Assembly: GCF_001904725.1 (NCBI RefSeq) | Contig: NZ_MRCE01000038.1 | Coordinates: 1 to 63,286 of the forward strand | Length of the DNA stretch: 63,286 bases | Direction: 5' to 3' | Origin: Phormidium ambiguum IAM M-71 | GTDB taxonomy: Bacteria; Cyanobacteriota; Cyanobacteriia; Cyanobacteriales; Aerosakkonemataceae | Part shown: positions 50,884-59,193 of the stretch, one piece after another | Numbering within the stretch: position 1 is the first letter of the stretch | How the letters are laid out: each line of letters starts with the position of its first letter | The notes under the pieces: generated by a model | Databases searched by the model: none | Told to the model about the DNA's origin: nothing | Seen by the model: the letters and a program-made list of their open reading frames with translations, nothing else | Translations under genes and position numbers: made by a program

Positions 50884-51993
50884 ATGAAAGGGAAATCAAT
50901 AGTTAGCTTGCTGGTGAGTTTAGCTGTATTGAACACAGGCTTAGTAACTAGACAGCTATGTGCAACCGCTACTCCAGCACCTATTTTTAGACCCGTTATT
51001 AGCAATATCCAAAACCAACTTCCGAGAAATTTAGTGTTGCGTTTGCCCAGTAGTCTTCCTGCAACAATAACGAGGTATGAAAATCCAAAACTAGAATTTA
51101 GGGTAGATAAGGAAGAAGTTTATCTTGTAATTAAATGGATAGGTTGCGAACATAATTACCCGCCTGGTGGTAGGGGATATATGATCAATTGTTTACCGCT
51201 TATAGCTAGGTCAATAATTGTATCATCAAAAAGTTTGCCAGATTTTAATAGCTTTAGACAAATAGCTAAAGCTTTTGGACTACTAAGAAACGTGCAAGGA
51301 TACTATTTTGAGGAAGATATGGGAGCACCCGGTATGGGTTGGCGTGAAGTGCAATGGATTCAAAATGGTACTTTATTTCAAATTAAGTCGGCAAACTTAT
51401 CTGCAAATGAATTAATTCAAGTAGCTCGTTCAATGGCAACTGAGCCTCCTATTTATGATAAAACTACTGCTAATTCTCGGAGGACAACAACGCGATCGCC
51501 TTCTTCTAGTAGACGGACAACGAATACACAATCACGAAATGCTGAGGCTTCCTTAGTAACAGCAATTAGAAATGCTGTAGGGCTTGAGAAAAGAGAATTC
51601 TTTGCTCAAATTGAGTATTTTTTTACTAAGGTAGATCTTAACAATGATGGAAATAAAGAAGTAATTGTTTATACAGTTGGGACTCTCTGTGGAGCTTGGG
51701 AATGCCCTGTTTATATCTTCACGAGAAGTGGTACTGGTTATCGGTTGATTGGAACAATAGTTTCGCAATCTAATGAGGCAAAAATAGCTGTACTTTCCAC
51801 CAGAAGCAAAGGCTGGCTTGATATTGCAACTTTGGTTTACGACCCTCATCAACAAAAAAGAAGTAACTGGAAACTAAATAAATTCAATGGAACTACCTAC
51901 GAAAACACTTTCCAAAACTTAAGTTCAATGCCTGGTCAAGTTGTTTTGCGTCCTAAAGGATCGGGTATTAGTCTTGCTCAACCAGGAATCTAA
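50884..51993 (+). CDS. Secreted protein with C-terminal VCBS/EF-hand-like segment
   Basis: 369 residues with a signal peptide (MKGKSIVSLLVSLAVLNTGL). The N-terminal half to about 195 is beta-rich; a Ser/Thr/Arg-rich linker (RRTTTRSPSSSRRTTN) separates a C-terminal part that starts IRNAVGLEKREFFAQIEYFF and contains DLNNDGNKEVIVYTVG, a calcium-loop-like DxNNDGxxE of FG-GAP/VCBS type, plus CGAWECPVYIF. Preceded by GAGGAGATACTAA. First of a row of secreted genes. Function unknown. Confidence 0.7.
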   Translation: MKGKSIVSLLVSLAVLNTGLVTRQLCATATPAPIFRPVISNIQNQLPRNLVLRLPSSLPATITRYENPKLEFRVDKEEVYLVIKWIGCEHNYPPGGRGYMINCLPLIARSIIVSSKSLPDFNSFRQIAKAFGLLRNVQGYYFEEDMGAPGMGWREVQWIQNGTLFQIKSANLSANELIQVARSMATEPPIYDKTTANSRRTTTRSPSSSRRTTNTQSRNAEASLVTAIRNAVGLEKREFFAQIEYFFTKVDLNNDGNKEVIVYTVGTLCGAWECPVYIFTRSGTGYRLIGTIVSQSNEAKIAVLSTRSKGWLDIATLVYDPHQQKRSNWKLNKFNGTTYENTFQNLSSMPGQVVLRPKGSGISLAQPGI

Positions 51994-52269
51994 ATTCTTT
52001 CCTAGTTTTTCTTTTCCAAGCCTAAATGCTTTACAAGCCAATCCATTCCGTCCATGATTTGGTTAGGTTCGACAACAGAATTAGCTGTTTTTGTTTCCGT
52101 TGGGTTACTAAGTGAAATTTTATTGGGAAAGTGTGAATACATTTTTTCTGTATTTGTCCGAATGCGATCGCTTTTCTTAATATTAAAATTCCTGATTCTC
52201 CGAAAAATTGCTGAGGTAGGTAAATTCCGCCTTTGCTATAAAGTTGGGTGATGGAGATGAGGAGAGGTT
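51994..52269. other. Intergenic stretch with possible 3' gene remnant on minus strand
   Basis: Between two secreted-protein genes. On the minus strand a frame ending at 52011 reads NQIMDGMDWLVKHLGLEKKN, which looks like a real protein C-terminus of unknown family; its upstream part is lost. I see no gene on the plus strand. Confidence 0.3.
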
Positions 52270-52878
52270 ATGAAGGGGCGATCTCTACTTGGTTTGATAG
52301 TGAGTTTGACCATTTTTGGTGCTGGTTCGTTAGCAGTTTTGGCACAGTCTCAGCGATACCCAACCAATGCAGAAATACAGATGTTAATTAAAGATTTTCC
52401 CAGAGTAATTCAGTCTAATCAGGATTTCTTATCTAGCAAACCAACTGCATCTGAAATTCAACGTTTACGGTCTTTTGTGGCAGCATGGTCGCGGGTTGAT
52501 TCAAAGATCGCACCTTTTCTTGGTCAGTGGAATATTTCTGACGCTACGTTAGCAATTTATCCATCTAATGTTAGAGGTCGGGTGTGTATGATTATAGCTG
52601 GTGATTGGAATGACGAATATGGAAGCGTTTTAACAGGTACTGTTTCTAATAACCAAATTCGCGTCAGTAACCGTCAAGTAATTGTTAGGCAAGGTGATTA
52701 CTTAGGAATACTTAGGGTTGAAAACAATAAACCTATTATATTTGCGTTAGGTTCTGCCAAACCTCTTGAATCACCTACACAATTTTTGGAATCGCAAGGT
52801 ATGCAACAATTTAATCCTGTTATAACCCAACAATTTAACGCTGCTGGTTGTACTGCTTCTCGACCAAACAGAAGGTAA
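52270..52878 (+). CDS. Secreted hypothetical protein
   Basis: 202 residues, signal peptide KGRSLLGLIVSLTIFGAGSL with cleavage near VLAQS. A helical segment (NAEIQMLIKDFPRVIQSNQD) is followed by a beta part (FLGQWNISDATLAIYPSN, NQIRVSNRQVIVRQGDYLGI). The start resembles that of the 50884 gene (MKGxS). Function unknown. Confidence 0.65.
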   Translation: MKGRSLLGLIVSLTIFGAGSLAVLAQSQRYPTNAEIQMLIKDFPRVIQSNQDFLSSKPTASEIQRLRSFVAAWSRVDSKIAPFLGQWNISDATLAIYPSNVRGRVCMIIAGDWNDEYGSVLTGTVSNNQIRVSNRQVIVRQGDYLGILRVENNKPIIFALGSAKPLESPTQFLESQGMQQFNPVITQQFNAAGCTASRPNRR

Positions 52879-52919
52879 TTCAAGAGAAACTCATATTTTT
52901 TACAAAAGGAGATTATCAA

Positions 52920-53345
52920 ATGAAAAAACATTTCCTACTTTTAAACTTACTAGTTTTTTCATTCATAGTTATTAGTTCATCATCTGGTCTGACTGAATCT
53001 AATCAGATACTTCAAAACTTGAGAGATGGAGATTATTACTTTGAAGGGCCATATACTATTCAGAAAAGAGGAAACAAGGAAGTTATTCTGCGAAAAAACG
53101 GAAATAATGTTATGGGTGCCAATATAGAATACTTTGCTGACAGTCCTTGCTTTAAGGGTACAATTCAAAGGAATAGTATTGTTGATATAAATTGGGGTTT
53201 TCCACCTTATGGAGGAGAGGAGAGATGGACATTTACATCAGGTGGAACTATTAATTTAAATAAATATCGAAAACGGCAGCTTAGATCGGACGATAGACGA
53301 ATAATTGAGCTTTGTATTCAAGGATTTAGAAATAGAAGAAGGTAA
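52920..53345 (+). CDS. Secreted hypothetical protein
   Basis: 141 residues from ATG 52920, after AAAAGGAGATTATCAA, a strong site. Signal peptide FLLLNLLVFSFIVISSSSG, then a beta-rich region (GDYYFEGPYTIQKRGNKEVI) with two cysteines and a basic C-terminus (RGNRRR-type end FRNRRR). Located 42 bp after the preceding secreted gene, so likely co-transcribed. Confidence 0.65.
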   Translation: MKKHFLLLNLLVFSFIVISSSSGLTESNQILQNLRDGDYYFEGPYTIQKRGNKEVILRKNGNNVMGANIEYFADSPCFKGTIQRNSIVDINWGFPPYGGEERWTFTSGGTINLNKYRKRQLRSDDRRIIELCIQGFRNRRR

Positions 53346-53399
53346 CAGATATTTTTAGGATTTAGAAAAAGTACTGTTTTAGTAATGAGGAGAGAGTTA

Positions 53400-53486
53400 A
53401 TGAATACAAAAGTGCTATTTTACTTAATAGTAACTTCGGCAATTGTAGGTACTAGCTCATCAATTAGCTTGCAAGAACCCTGGTGA
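53400..53486 (+). pseudogene. Signal-peptide-only remnant of another secreted gene
   Basis: ATG 53400 after GAGGAGAG opens a 28-residue frame, MNTKVLFYLIVTSAIVGTSS then SISLQEPW, which is just a signal peptide. The mature part has been deleted; different sequence follows. Confidence 0.55.
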
Positions 53487-53776
53487 GATAGGCCATAGTT
53501 GCTACACTTGCCTGTGAGCGATCGCATCGCAAAAATACTGATTCTAAAGAGTGCATTTCTGAATTTGTAGAACAATGGGCAACTTTACCTTTGCTAGCGT
53601 GGCCTTTAAGATTGGAAAGTGTTTACACTTTGGGTTTGGATAATTACCTGATTGAACCGGATGTCGGAGTAACCGACCCAACTATGCGAGAAGCTGGCGC
53701 GAAGGTGGCGGACTGTTTGATGGAAAAGTTAGGAGTGCGATCGCCGTCATTAGTATGCTTAAATATTCAACCTTAG
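53487..53776 (+). pseudogene. 3' fragment of an unidentified gene
   Basis: In frame from about 53498, without a start: EFVEQWATLPLLAWPLRLES, TLGLDNYLIEPDVGVTDPTM then REAGAKVADCLMEKLGVRSP. This reads as a conserved protein C-terminus (about 90 residues). The family is not certain; I considered DUF3326 but cannot support it. Confidence 0.4.
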
Positions 53777-53911
53777 TTTGCTTCCTGTACTCTAAGCTAA
53801 AGATTTTTAATATCTCTAGAAATACTGAATATTTCCAATTTCAGTATTTCTACAGCTTTTTATCTATAATTCTTGAGCGTACTTTAAAGTTTAAAAGGGT
53901 AATGAACTAAA

Positions 53912-56668
53912 ATGAATGCACAACGTTTAAGTTGGTTTGAATCAGGTAAATCATTGCAATATATTATCGAATTATTACAAAAATCTCAACAAAAAATTCG
54001 GATTGCCACAGGTTTTTTCACAATTAAAGGATGGAACTTAGTTCGTCGTTATACTACAGGGAAAAGAACCTACCTTTTAGTTGGCTTAGACGATCCTGGT
54101 GAACAAAAAGCAAGGATGGCTTTAGTTCAAGAAATTATGCGAGATCTACGAACTGGATTAGACATAGATAGAAGAAAAGCGGTTCGTGACCTGGTAGACA
54201 AAATCCAATCTAACCAATTTGAAATTGTTGACGCTAGAGCTAAAGACCACCATAACAAACTTTATATCTCTGATGAAACAGCAGCTATTCAAACTTCTTC
54301 AAATTTAACTGGCAAGGGATTAATGAAGCAAGTTGAAGGGGGGAATATTCTGATCGATAAATCAGAGATTATAGCTTTAGTTCAGGAATTTGATGATTAT
54401 TTTATTACAGCTTACGATTTAACCCAAGAACTCCTCAGAGCTTTATTAAAATGGTTAAACCTTGCTAAACCTTGGGATATTTATCTAAAGACAATCTTAG
54501 CTTTTGAGCAAATAAAACCAGTAAAAACTACTTATAGTAAACAGCCTGTTACCTATCAACAAGATATGATTTCTCTAACATTAAGCCAAATTAATGAGCA
54601 TGGTGGCTCAATGTTAGTTGCTTCTACAGGACTAGGTAAAACTGTGATAGCAACTCTAGTGGCTGTTCAATTAAAATCAGAAGACTTGATTGATAAGGTA
54701 ATTATTATTTGCCCTAATGCTGTTAAAACCATTTGGCGTAAAGAGATGCGAGATGCTAGTATATCTGCTGATTGTTTTACTTTAGAAACCTTAGATAAAG
54801 AAGATTCAGACCAAGCAAGCGATCTGATGATATGGGATGAATTTGTTGATGATATTCGCTCAGGAAAAGGGCGCTACTTATTAATATTTGATGAAAGCCA
54901 CAAGCTGAGAAAGCGTTATCCAGACCAATTTGGAAATAAATATTCCCAAGTTGAAAAAAGAAGAGAAAGGAAGGCGTTTACCAGAATTAATGAAGTTGTA
55001 AATCAACTAGGAAATCCTGAAAAAATTAAAGTTTTATTATTGACAGGCTCACCTTACGCTACAGATATCAATAATATTAATGTTCAACTTCATCTCCTAC
55101 CTCATACAGCCGAAAGTGATGTTTTATTTCCCGACTTATTTGATGATGCACGCGCTTGGAAAATTACAAAACCAAGTCAATTTATAGATTTACCTGTGGC
55201 TCACCAGCTAACCACTCCTCACGTAGCTAAATATTATGGTCAACCAGATAACAAAGGACGTTATATTAATTTTGGAGAAATCAAAAAATATTTTCCTGAT
55301 GTTTATTTGTACACTATTTCTTGTCCTGTACCTGTGGAAGCTGAATTAGCATCAGTAATCAGCCAAGGTTATTTTGATTTAAATGTATCTCATCCTATAT
55401 ATCGAAAAAATATTGTTACTCAGGTCAAGAAGGACTGGGCAAGTTCTCCTTTAGCATTAAAAGAAATTTTAGAGCGTGTTGTTGATACACCAAGAGGAGA
55501 AAAAGCATTAGATTTGGAAAAATCTGATTTCTTCATTTCCCAAGAAGAACGTCAAAAAGTTTTAAATCCAATTATTAGTAAACTACATAAGTTAAACCGA
55601 CAACAAGATAAAAAACTTCAAAATTTACTGGAGATTATAGATTTTCATTGCCCTCAAGAGAAATTAATTATTTTTTGTGAACGTTATCCTACAGCTTTTT
55701 ATTTAGAAGAAGCTCTCAAATCATTGAAGCCAAATTTAAGAATATTCAGCACAATCACGAAAAATAAATTCAACAATAAAGATAATGAATATCAATCAAA
55801 AACTTTAAGAAAAGTAGAAAAAGCTATTGAAAAATTTGCTCCCATTGCTAACAATACTTCTTCTAATATTCAAGATACGTATAATGTATTCATTACCACT
55901 GACAATTATGGAATTGGCGTTAATATGCAGGATGCCTCTGTTGTAGTTAATTACGATATAGCATGGACTCCTATTGAACCAATTCAAAGAGCCGGAAGGA
56001 TTCTCAGACTTTGGAATGATTTTCGGATTGTTAGAATCTATACTTTTATCCCCATTCTTACAGAAACAACAGAATTACAAGATGAATTTGTCGATCTAGG
56101 TAAACGCTGGGATAACTTAATGCAACGTCATGAAGAATCTCGAAAGTTAACGGACTTACCTATTTTAACTCCTGACGATCGACAACTAATTAATATGCCA
56201 CATTTTGCGTCTGATATTAAAGTAAACAAAGGAATTTTAACACTTGAGAATACAGATGATGAAGTTTCTCGATATTATCAACATACTCAGAAATTACATC
56301 TTCATCGAGAATATGCGAATACTCTGGACAGCGATTTAGTTAGTGCTTTATATCATTCAAAAAAATCTATTCTTTTGTATCTTCTTTTACAATATAATAA
56401 TGAATATAAAATTTTACTTTATGAGCCAGAAACCGATATTTTACGCTCCCCTTCACCTGAGTCTATCCTAAATTTAATTGAATGCACTCCTGAAACTGAA
56501 GCTGCTTTTGTAAATGAAGACAAAATAGAAGAATTAGCCGATCTGGTTATCAAAAAATGGTGTATGCAAAATCAAATTTCTGAAGAAGAGGTAAGCAGAG
56601 AGTGTACATTATATTTAACACCAAATAATCATGATAGTTCTATCAAAGAGCTATTAACTGGTAATTAG
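53912..56668 (+). CDS. Phospholipase D-like nuclease fused to SNF2-type SF2 helicase
   Basis: 918 residues. The N-terminal 170 residues form a PLD domain with one HxK(x)4D motif: H114, K116, D121 in KDHHNKLYISDETAAIQTSS followed by NLTG. The helicase starts at about 213: QDMISLTLSQINEHGGSMLV, Walker A STGLGKT (K243), DESHK (327-331), LLTGSPYATDI, then C-terminal motifs (TDNYGIGVNMQDASVVVNYD, PIEPIQRAGRILRLWN). A 200-residue C-terminal extension follows. PLD-helicase fusions occur in restriction-like phage defence; no methylase or partner adjoins, so a single-gene system is possible. Substrate unknown. Confidence 0.85.
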   Translation: MNAQRLSWFESGKSLQYIIELLQKSQQKIRIATGFFTIKGWNLVRRYTTGKRTYLLVGLDDPGEQKARMALVQEIMRDLRTGLDIDRRKAVRDLVDKIQSNQFEIVDARAKDHHNKLYISDETAAIQTSSNLTGKGLMKQVEGGNILIDKSEIIALVQEFDDYFITAYDLTQELLRALLKWLNLAKPWDIYLKTILAFEQIKPVKTTYSKQPVTYQQDMISLTLSQINEHGGSMLVASTGLGKTVIATLVAVQLKSEDLIDKVIIICPNAVKTIWRKEMRDASISADCFTLETLDKEDSDQASDLMIWDEFVDDIRSGKGRYLLIFDESHKLRKRYPDQFGNKYSQVEKRRERKAFTRINEVVNQLGNPEKIKVLLLTGSPYATDINNINVQLHLLPHTAESDVLFPDLFDDARAWKITKPSQFIDLPVAHQLTTPHVAKYYGQPDNKGRYINFGEIKKYFPDVYLYTISCPVPVEAELASVISQGYFDLNVSHPIYRKNIVTQVKKDWASSPLALKEILERVVDTPRGEKALDLEKSDFFISQEERQKVLNPIISKLHKLNRQQDKKLQNLLEIIDFHCPQEKLIIFCERYPTAFYLEEALKSLKPNLRIFSTITKNKFNNKDNEYQSKTLRKVEKAIEKFAPIANNTSSNIQDTYNVFITTDNYGIGVNMQDASVVVNYDIAWTPIEPIQRAGRILRLWNDFRIVRIYTFIPILTETTELQDEFVDLGKRWDNLMQRHEESRKLTDLPILTPDDRQLINMPHFASDIKVNKGILTLENTDDEVSRYYQHTQKLHLHREYANTLDSDLVSALYHSKKSILLYLLLQYNNEYKILLYEPETDILRSPSPESILNLIECTPETEAAFVNEDKIEELADLVIKKWCMQNQISEEEVSRECTLYLTPNNHDSSIKELLTGN

Positions 56669-56851
56669 CTTCCCTATCACTAGGAACACCATTTTGCTAG
56701 CAGTCACCTATTTTTAGCGATCGCCTCACTCATTGATTTTCTGTAACTCCAAACCAGCCACCAAGCCGATTTATTAAGTTTTGGGTATAGATAAACATTA
56801 ATTATAGTAAACCGGGAATCATAGAACTGATAAAATCTCTCGATTGTTTGT
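56669..56851. other. Leader region of the secreted nuclease gene
   Basis: No gene. It contains GCGATCGCCTCACTCATTGA and GGGAATCATAGAACTGATAA, matching the leader of the gene at 41230. Confidence 0.5.
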
Positions 56852-57628
56852 ATGTCTCACTTTTTGTTGCCTGCTTTACTGATATTGGCATTACAACCTT
56901 TACCAGCATTAGCATCATCCCAAATTCAATACGGTTTCCCAACCTCAGATCCACCAGTAGTCATTAAATCTGAACAGCTTAAACAAAATCAGCAAAACGC
57001 ATTATTTACAGTAGTTTCTGTCGGTGATGGTGACACAATTAGGGTCAAGCAAAAGAACCAAACCATTACAGTCCGATTAGGTTGTATCGACGCTCCAGAA
57101 TTAGCCCAAAAACCTTGGGGTGAACGCTCAAAATATCGGTTAGGTCAGTTTTTACCTGCTGGTCAAACTGTGAGGTTACGACAAATTGACACCGATCGCT
57201 ATGGTCGAACTGTAGCAGAAGTTTATAAAAACGATCGCTCAATCAACCAGCAAATGGTACGTGAAGGTTATGCAGTCATTTACCCGCAATACTTCGGCGG
57301 CTGTGCGGCTACCAGGAATCAATATCTGCAAGCGGAAGCTGAAGCTAAACAAAATCAATTAGCTTTCTGGAGTCAACCGAATCGAGTGATGCCTTGGGAT
57401 TTTCGTCGGCAACCTAACCAAATCGCGCAGAATACACCGACTCCGATCGCTTCTCCCACACCTACACTGTCCCCCAGTCCTGATGAAACTAAACCCTTGA
57501 GAGAACCAACTCAAGGTCAAGGTTGTCAATGTCCTTACGATTACGATAAACGGGGAAATATTTGTGCTGGACGTTCCGCTTACTCACGCCCCGGTGGGGA
57601 AAGTCCGCGCTGTTATGTGGGGGATTAA
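56852..57628 (+). CDS. Secreted thermonuclease (SNase-like) with Cys-rich tail
   Basis: 258 residues. Signal peptide LLPALLILALQPLPALAS, then an SNase domain at about 50-185: VVSVGDGDTIRVKQKNQTIT, VRLGCIDAPELAQKPWGERS, DRYGRTVAEVYKNDRSINQQ, NQLAFWSQPNRVMPWDFR. Asp, Arg and Glu positions of the active site are kept. A Pro/Thr-rich linker leads to a Cys-rich tail CQCPYDYDKRGNICAGRSAY, found on other cyanobacterial secreted nucleases. It likely degrades extracellular DNA/RNA. Confidence 0.9.
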   Translation: MSHFLLPALLILALQPLPALASSQIQYGFPTSDPPVVIKSEQLKQNQQNALFTVVSVGDGDTIRVKQKNQTITVRLGCIDAPELAQKPWGERSKYRLGQFLPAGQTVRLRQIDTDRYGRTVAEVYKNDRSINQQMVREGYAVIYPQYFGGCAATRNQYLQAEAEAKQNQLAFWSQPNRVMPWDFRRQPNQIAQNTPTPIASPTPTLSPSPDETKPLREPTQGQGCQCPYDYDKRGNICAGRSAYSRPGGESPRCYVGD

Positions 57629-57640
57629 AGTTAATTTGAC

Positions 57641-57868
57641 TTAAACAGTCTCATCTTTCCAATCGCAGAAAGGGCAGTCCCAATGAACAGCGGGTCGATA
57701 GTATTTTGGGTAAGGCATCTCGCATTCAGGACAGCGACCAGTAAACATCGGATGAGTATCCAAAAGTTCAAACTTTTCCTCTAATGTCCACCTCTGCCGG
57801 GGCTGTCGAATTAGTTCGCCATTGTAGAAAGATACTTCATCATCTTCAAAGGAATCTGGATTTATCAT
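57641..57868 (-). CDS. Zinc-ribbon-like protein, C-terminal half type
   Basis: About 75 residues from Met 57868 (another at 57889). It reads FYNGELIRQPRQRWTLEEKF, ELLDTHPMFTGRCPECEMPY and HWDCPFCDWKDET, with two CxxC pairs that should bind zinc. Longer cyanobacterial relatives, as I recall, have this at the end of a larger protein whose N-terminal half resembles the gene at 37347. Function unknown. Confidence 0.65.
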   Translation of the reverse strand: MINPDSFEDDEVSFYNGELIRQPRQRWTLEEKFELLDTHPMFTGRCPECEMPYPKYYRPAVHWDCPFCDWKDETV

Positions 57869-57889
57869 TTTTCTGGATTTCGATCGCAC

Positions 57890-58163
57890 TATTTCTAATA
57901 TTCGGTTGAATGGTGAGCGATCGCAATAAACGCATTTACATAAATGTAATAAAGCTGATAGTAAAGAAAATTTTGCAGCAATAATTGATGAATTATTTGT
58001 TGATTAACTTCCTTGAGAAATTGCCATCTCGTAGTATTAGTTACAAAGTTTGTTCATAAAAAGTTTGCCTATTGATTACCGTAGTCCCTCCTAATGAAAG
58101 AGAAATTCAGCATCCGCACCTTCTAAAGTGAAAGTCTCAACTTCAACTCCAAGGAGATTGCAG
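57890..58163. other. Intergenic stretch before the aldo/keto reductase gene
   Basis: No gene. AAGGAGATTGCAG just before 58164 is a good ribosome-binding site and supports that start over 58128. Confidence 0.5.
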
Positions 58164-59147
58164 ATGGAATATCGGCAGTTAGGTAAACATGGCATTCGGG
58201 TTTCAGAAATTTGTTTGGGTTCGTGGCTTACATACGGTGGTGCAACCGCAGAAGACATCGCCCGCAGTTGTATTGAACAAGCATATAACCTGGGAGTTAA
58301 CTTTTTCGATACAGCCAATGTCTATGCTGGAGGGGAGGCTGAAAGAATTGTTGGTAAGGTGCTGCGCCAATACCCACGAGAGTCATACGTTTTAGCAACC
58401 AAAGTTTATTTTCCAATGGGCGATCGCCCAAACGATCGCGGACTATCGCGCAAACATATCCTAGAGCAATGCGATGCTAGCTTGAAACGATTGGGATTGG
58501 ACTACATCGACCTCTATCAAGCTCATCGCTATGACCCAACTGTACCCTTAGCTGAAACTTTATTGGCTTTTGACCATTTGGTAAAACAGGGAAAAATCCT
58601 CTATTACGGCGTTTCCGAATGGAGTGCCGGACAACTCGCTCATGCTTCTGACCTGATCCGGTTGGCAAATTTAGCTCCGATTGTCTCTGACCAACCTCGC
58701 TACAATATGTTCGATCGCACCATCGAGAAAGAAGTCTTGCCCCTTTGTCGCTCAGAAGGTATTGGCATCATCAATTACTCACCTTTAGCGCAAGGTTTAC
58801 TCACTGGCAAATACAAACCAGGTCAACCATTACCGGAGGACTCACGAGCGAGTGACCCCAAACAAAATACGTTTTTGAATAACGGAAACCTAGATCAACA
58901 ACAGTTGCTTAAGGTACAACGATTATTGCCCATTGCAGAGCAGGAAGGGTTGAGTTTAAGTCAATTGGCACTTGCCTGGTGTCTCCGTAACCCAGAGTTA
59001 AGCAGTGTAATCATCGGTGCAAGTAAGCCGACACAGGTGCAAGAGAATGTCGGCGCATCGGGCAAACAACTTTCTGCGACTACAATACAGCGAATTGAAG
59101 AAATCTTAGAAATGGAAATTAGCGATCGCGTTACCGTTGGTGTTTGA
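58164..59147 (+). CDS. Aldo/keto reductase (Kv-beta-like family)
   Basis: 327 residues starting MEYRQLGKHGIRVSEICLGS. The catalytic tetrad is visible: Asp and Tyr in FFDTANVYAGGEAE, Lys in VLATKVYFPMGD and His in YQAHRYDPTVPLAETL. The NADPH-binding end has VIIGASKPTQVQENVGASG. It reduces aldehydes or ketones with NADPH; physiological substrate unknown. Convergent with recD2; 47 bp between stops. Confidence 0.92.
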   Translation: MEYRQLGKHGIRVSEICLGSWLTYGGATAEDIARSCIEQAYNLGVNFFDTANVYAGGEAERIVGKVLRQYPRESYVLATKVYFPMGDRPNDRGLSRKHILEQCDASLKRLGLDYIDLYQAHRYDPTVPLAETLLAFDHLVKQGKILYYGVSEWSAGQLAHASDLIRLANLAPIVSDQPRYNMFDRTIEKEVLPLCRSEGIGIINYSPLAQGLLTGKYKPGQPLPEDSRASDPKQNTFLNNGNLDQQQLLKVQRLLPIAEQEGLSLSQLALAWCLRNPELSSVIIGASKPTQVQENVGASGKQLSATTIQRIEEILEMEISDRVTVGV

Positions 59148-59193
59148 ACCGTTCTCTAATTGTTGAATCGATATTGCTAAGTTAGCCAAGTTA

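Noticed and set aside
52054-52251. 65-codon plus-strand frame between secreted genes
   Set aside because: No ribosome-binding site, no conserved pattern; a minus-strand remnant fits the region better.
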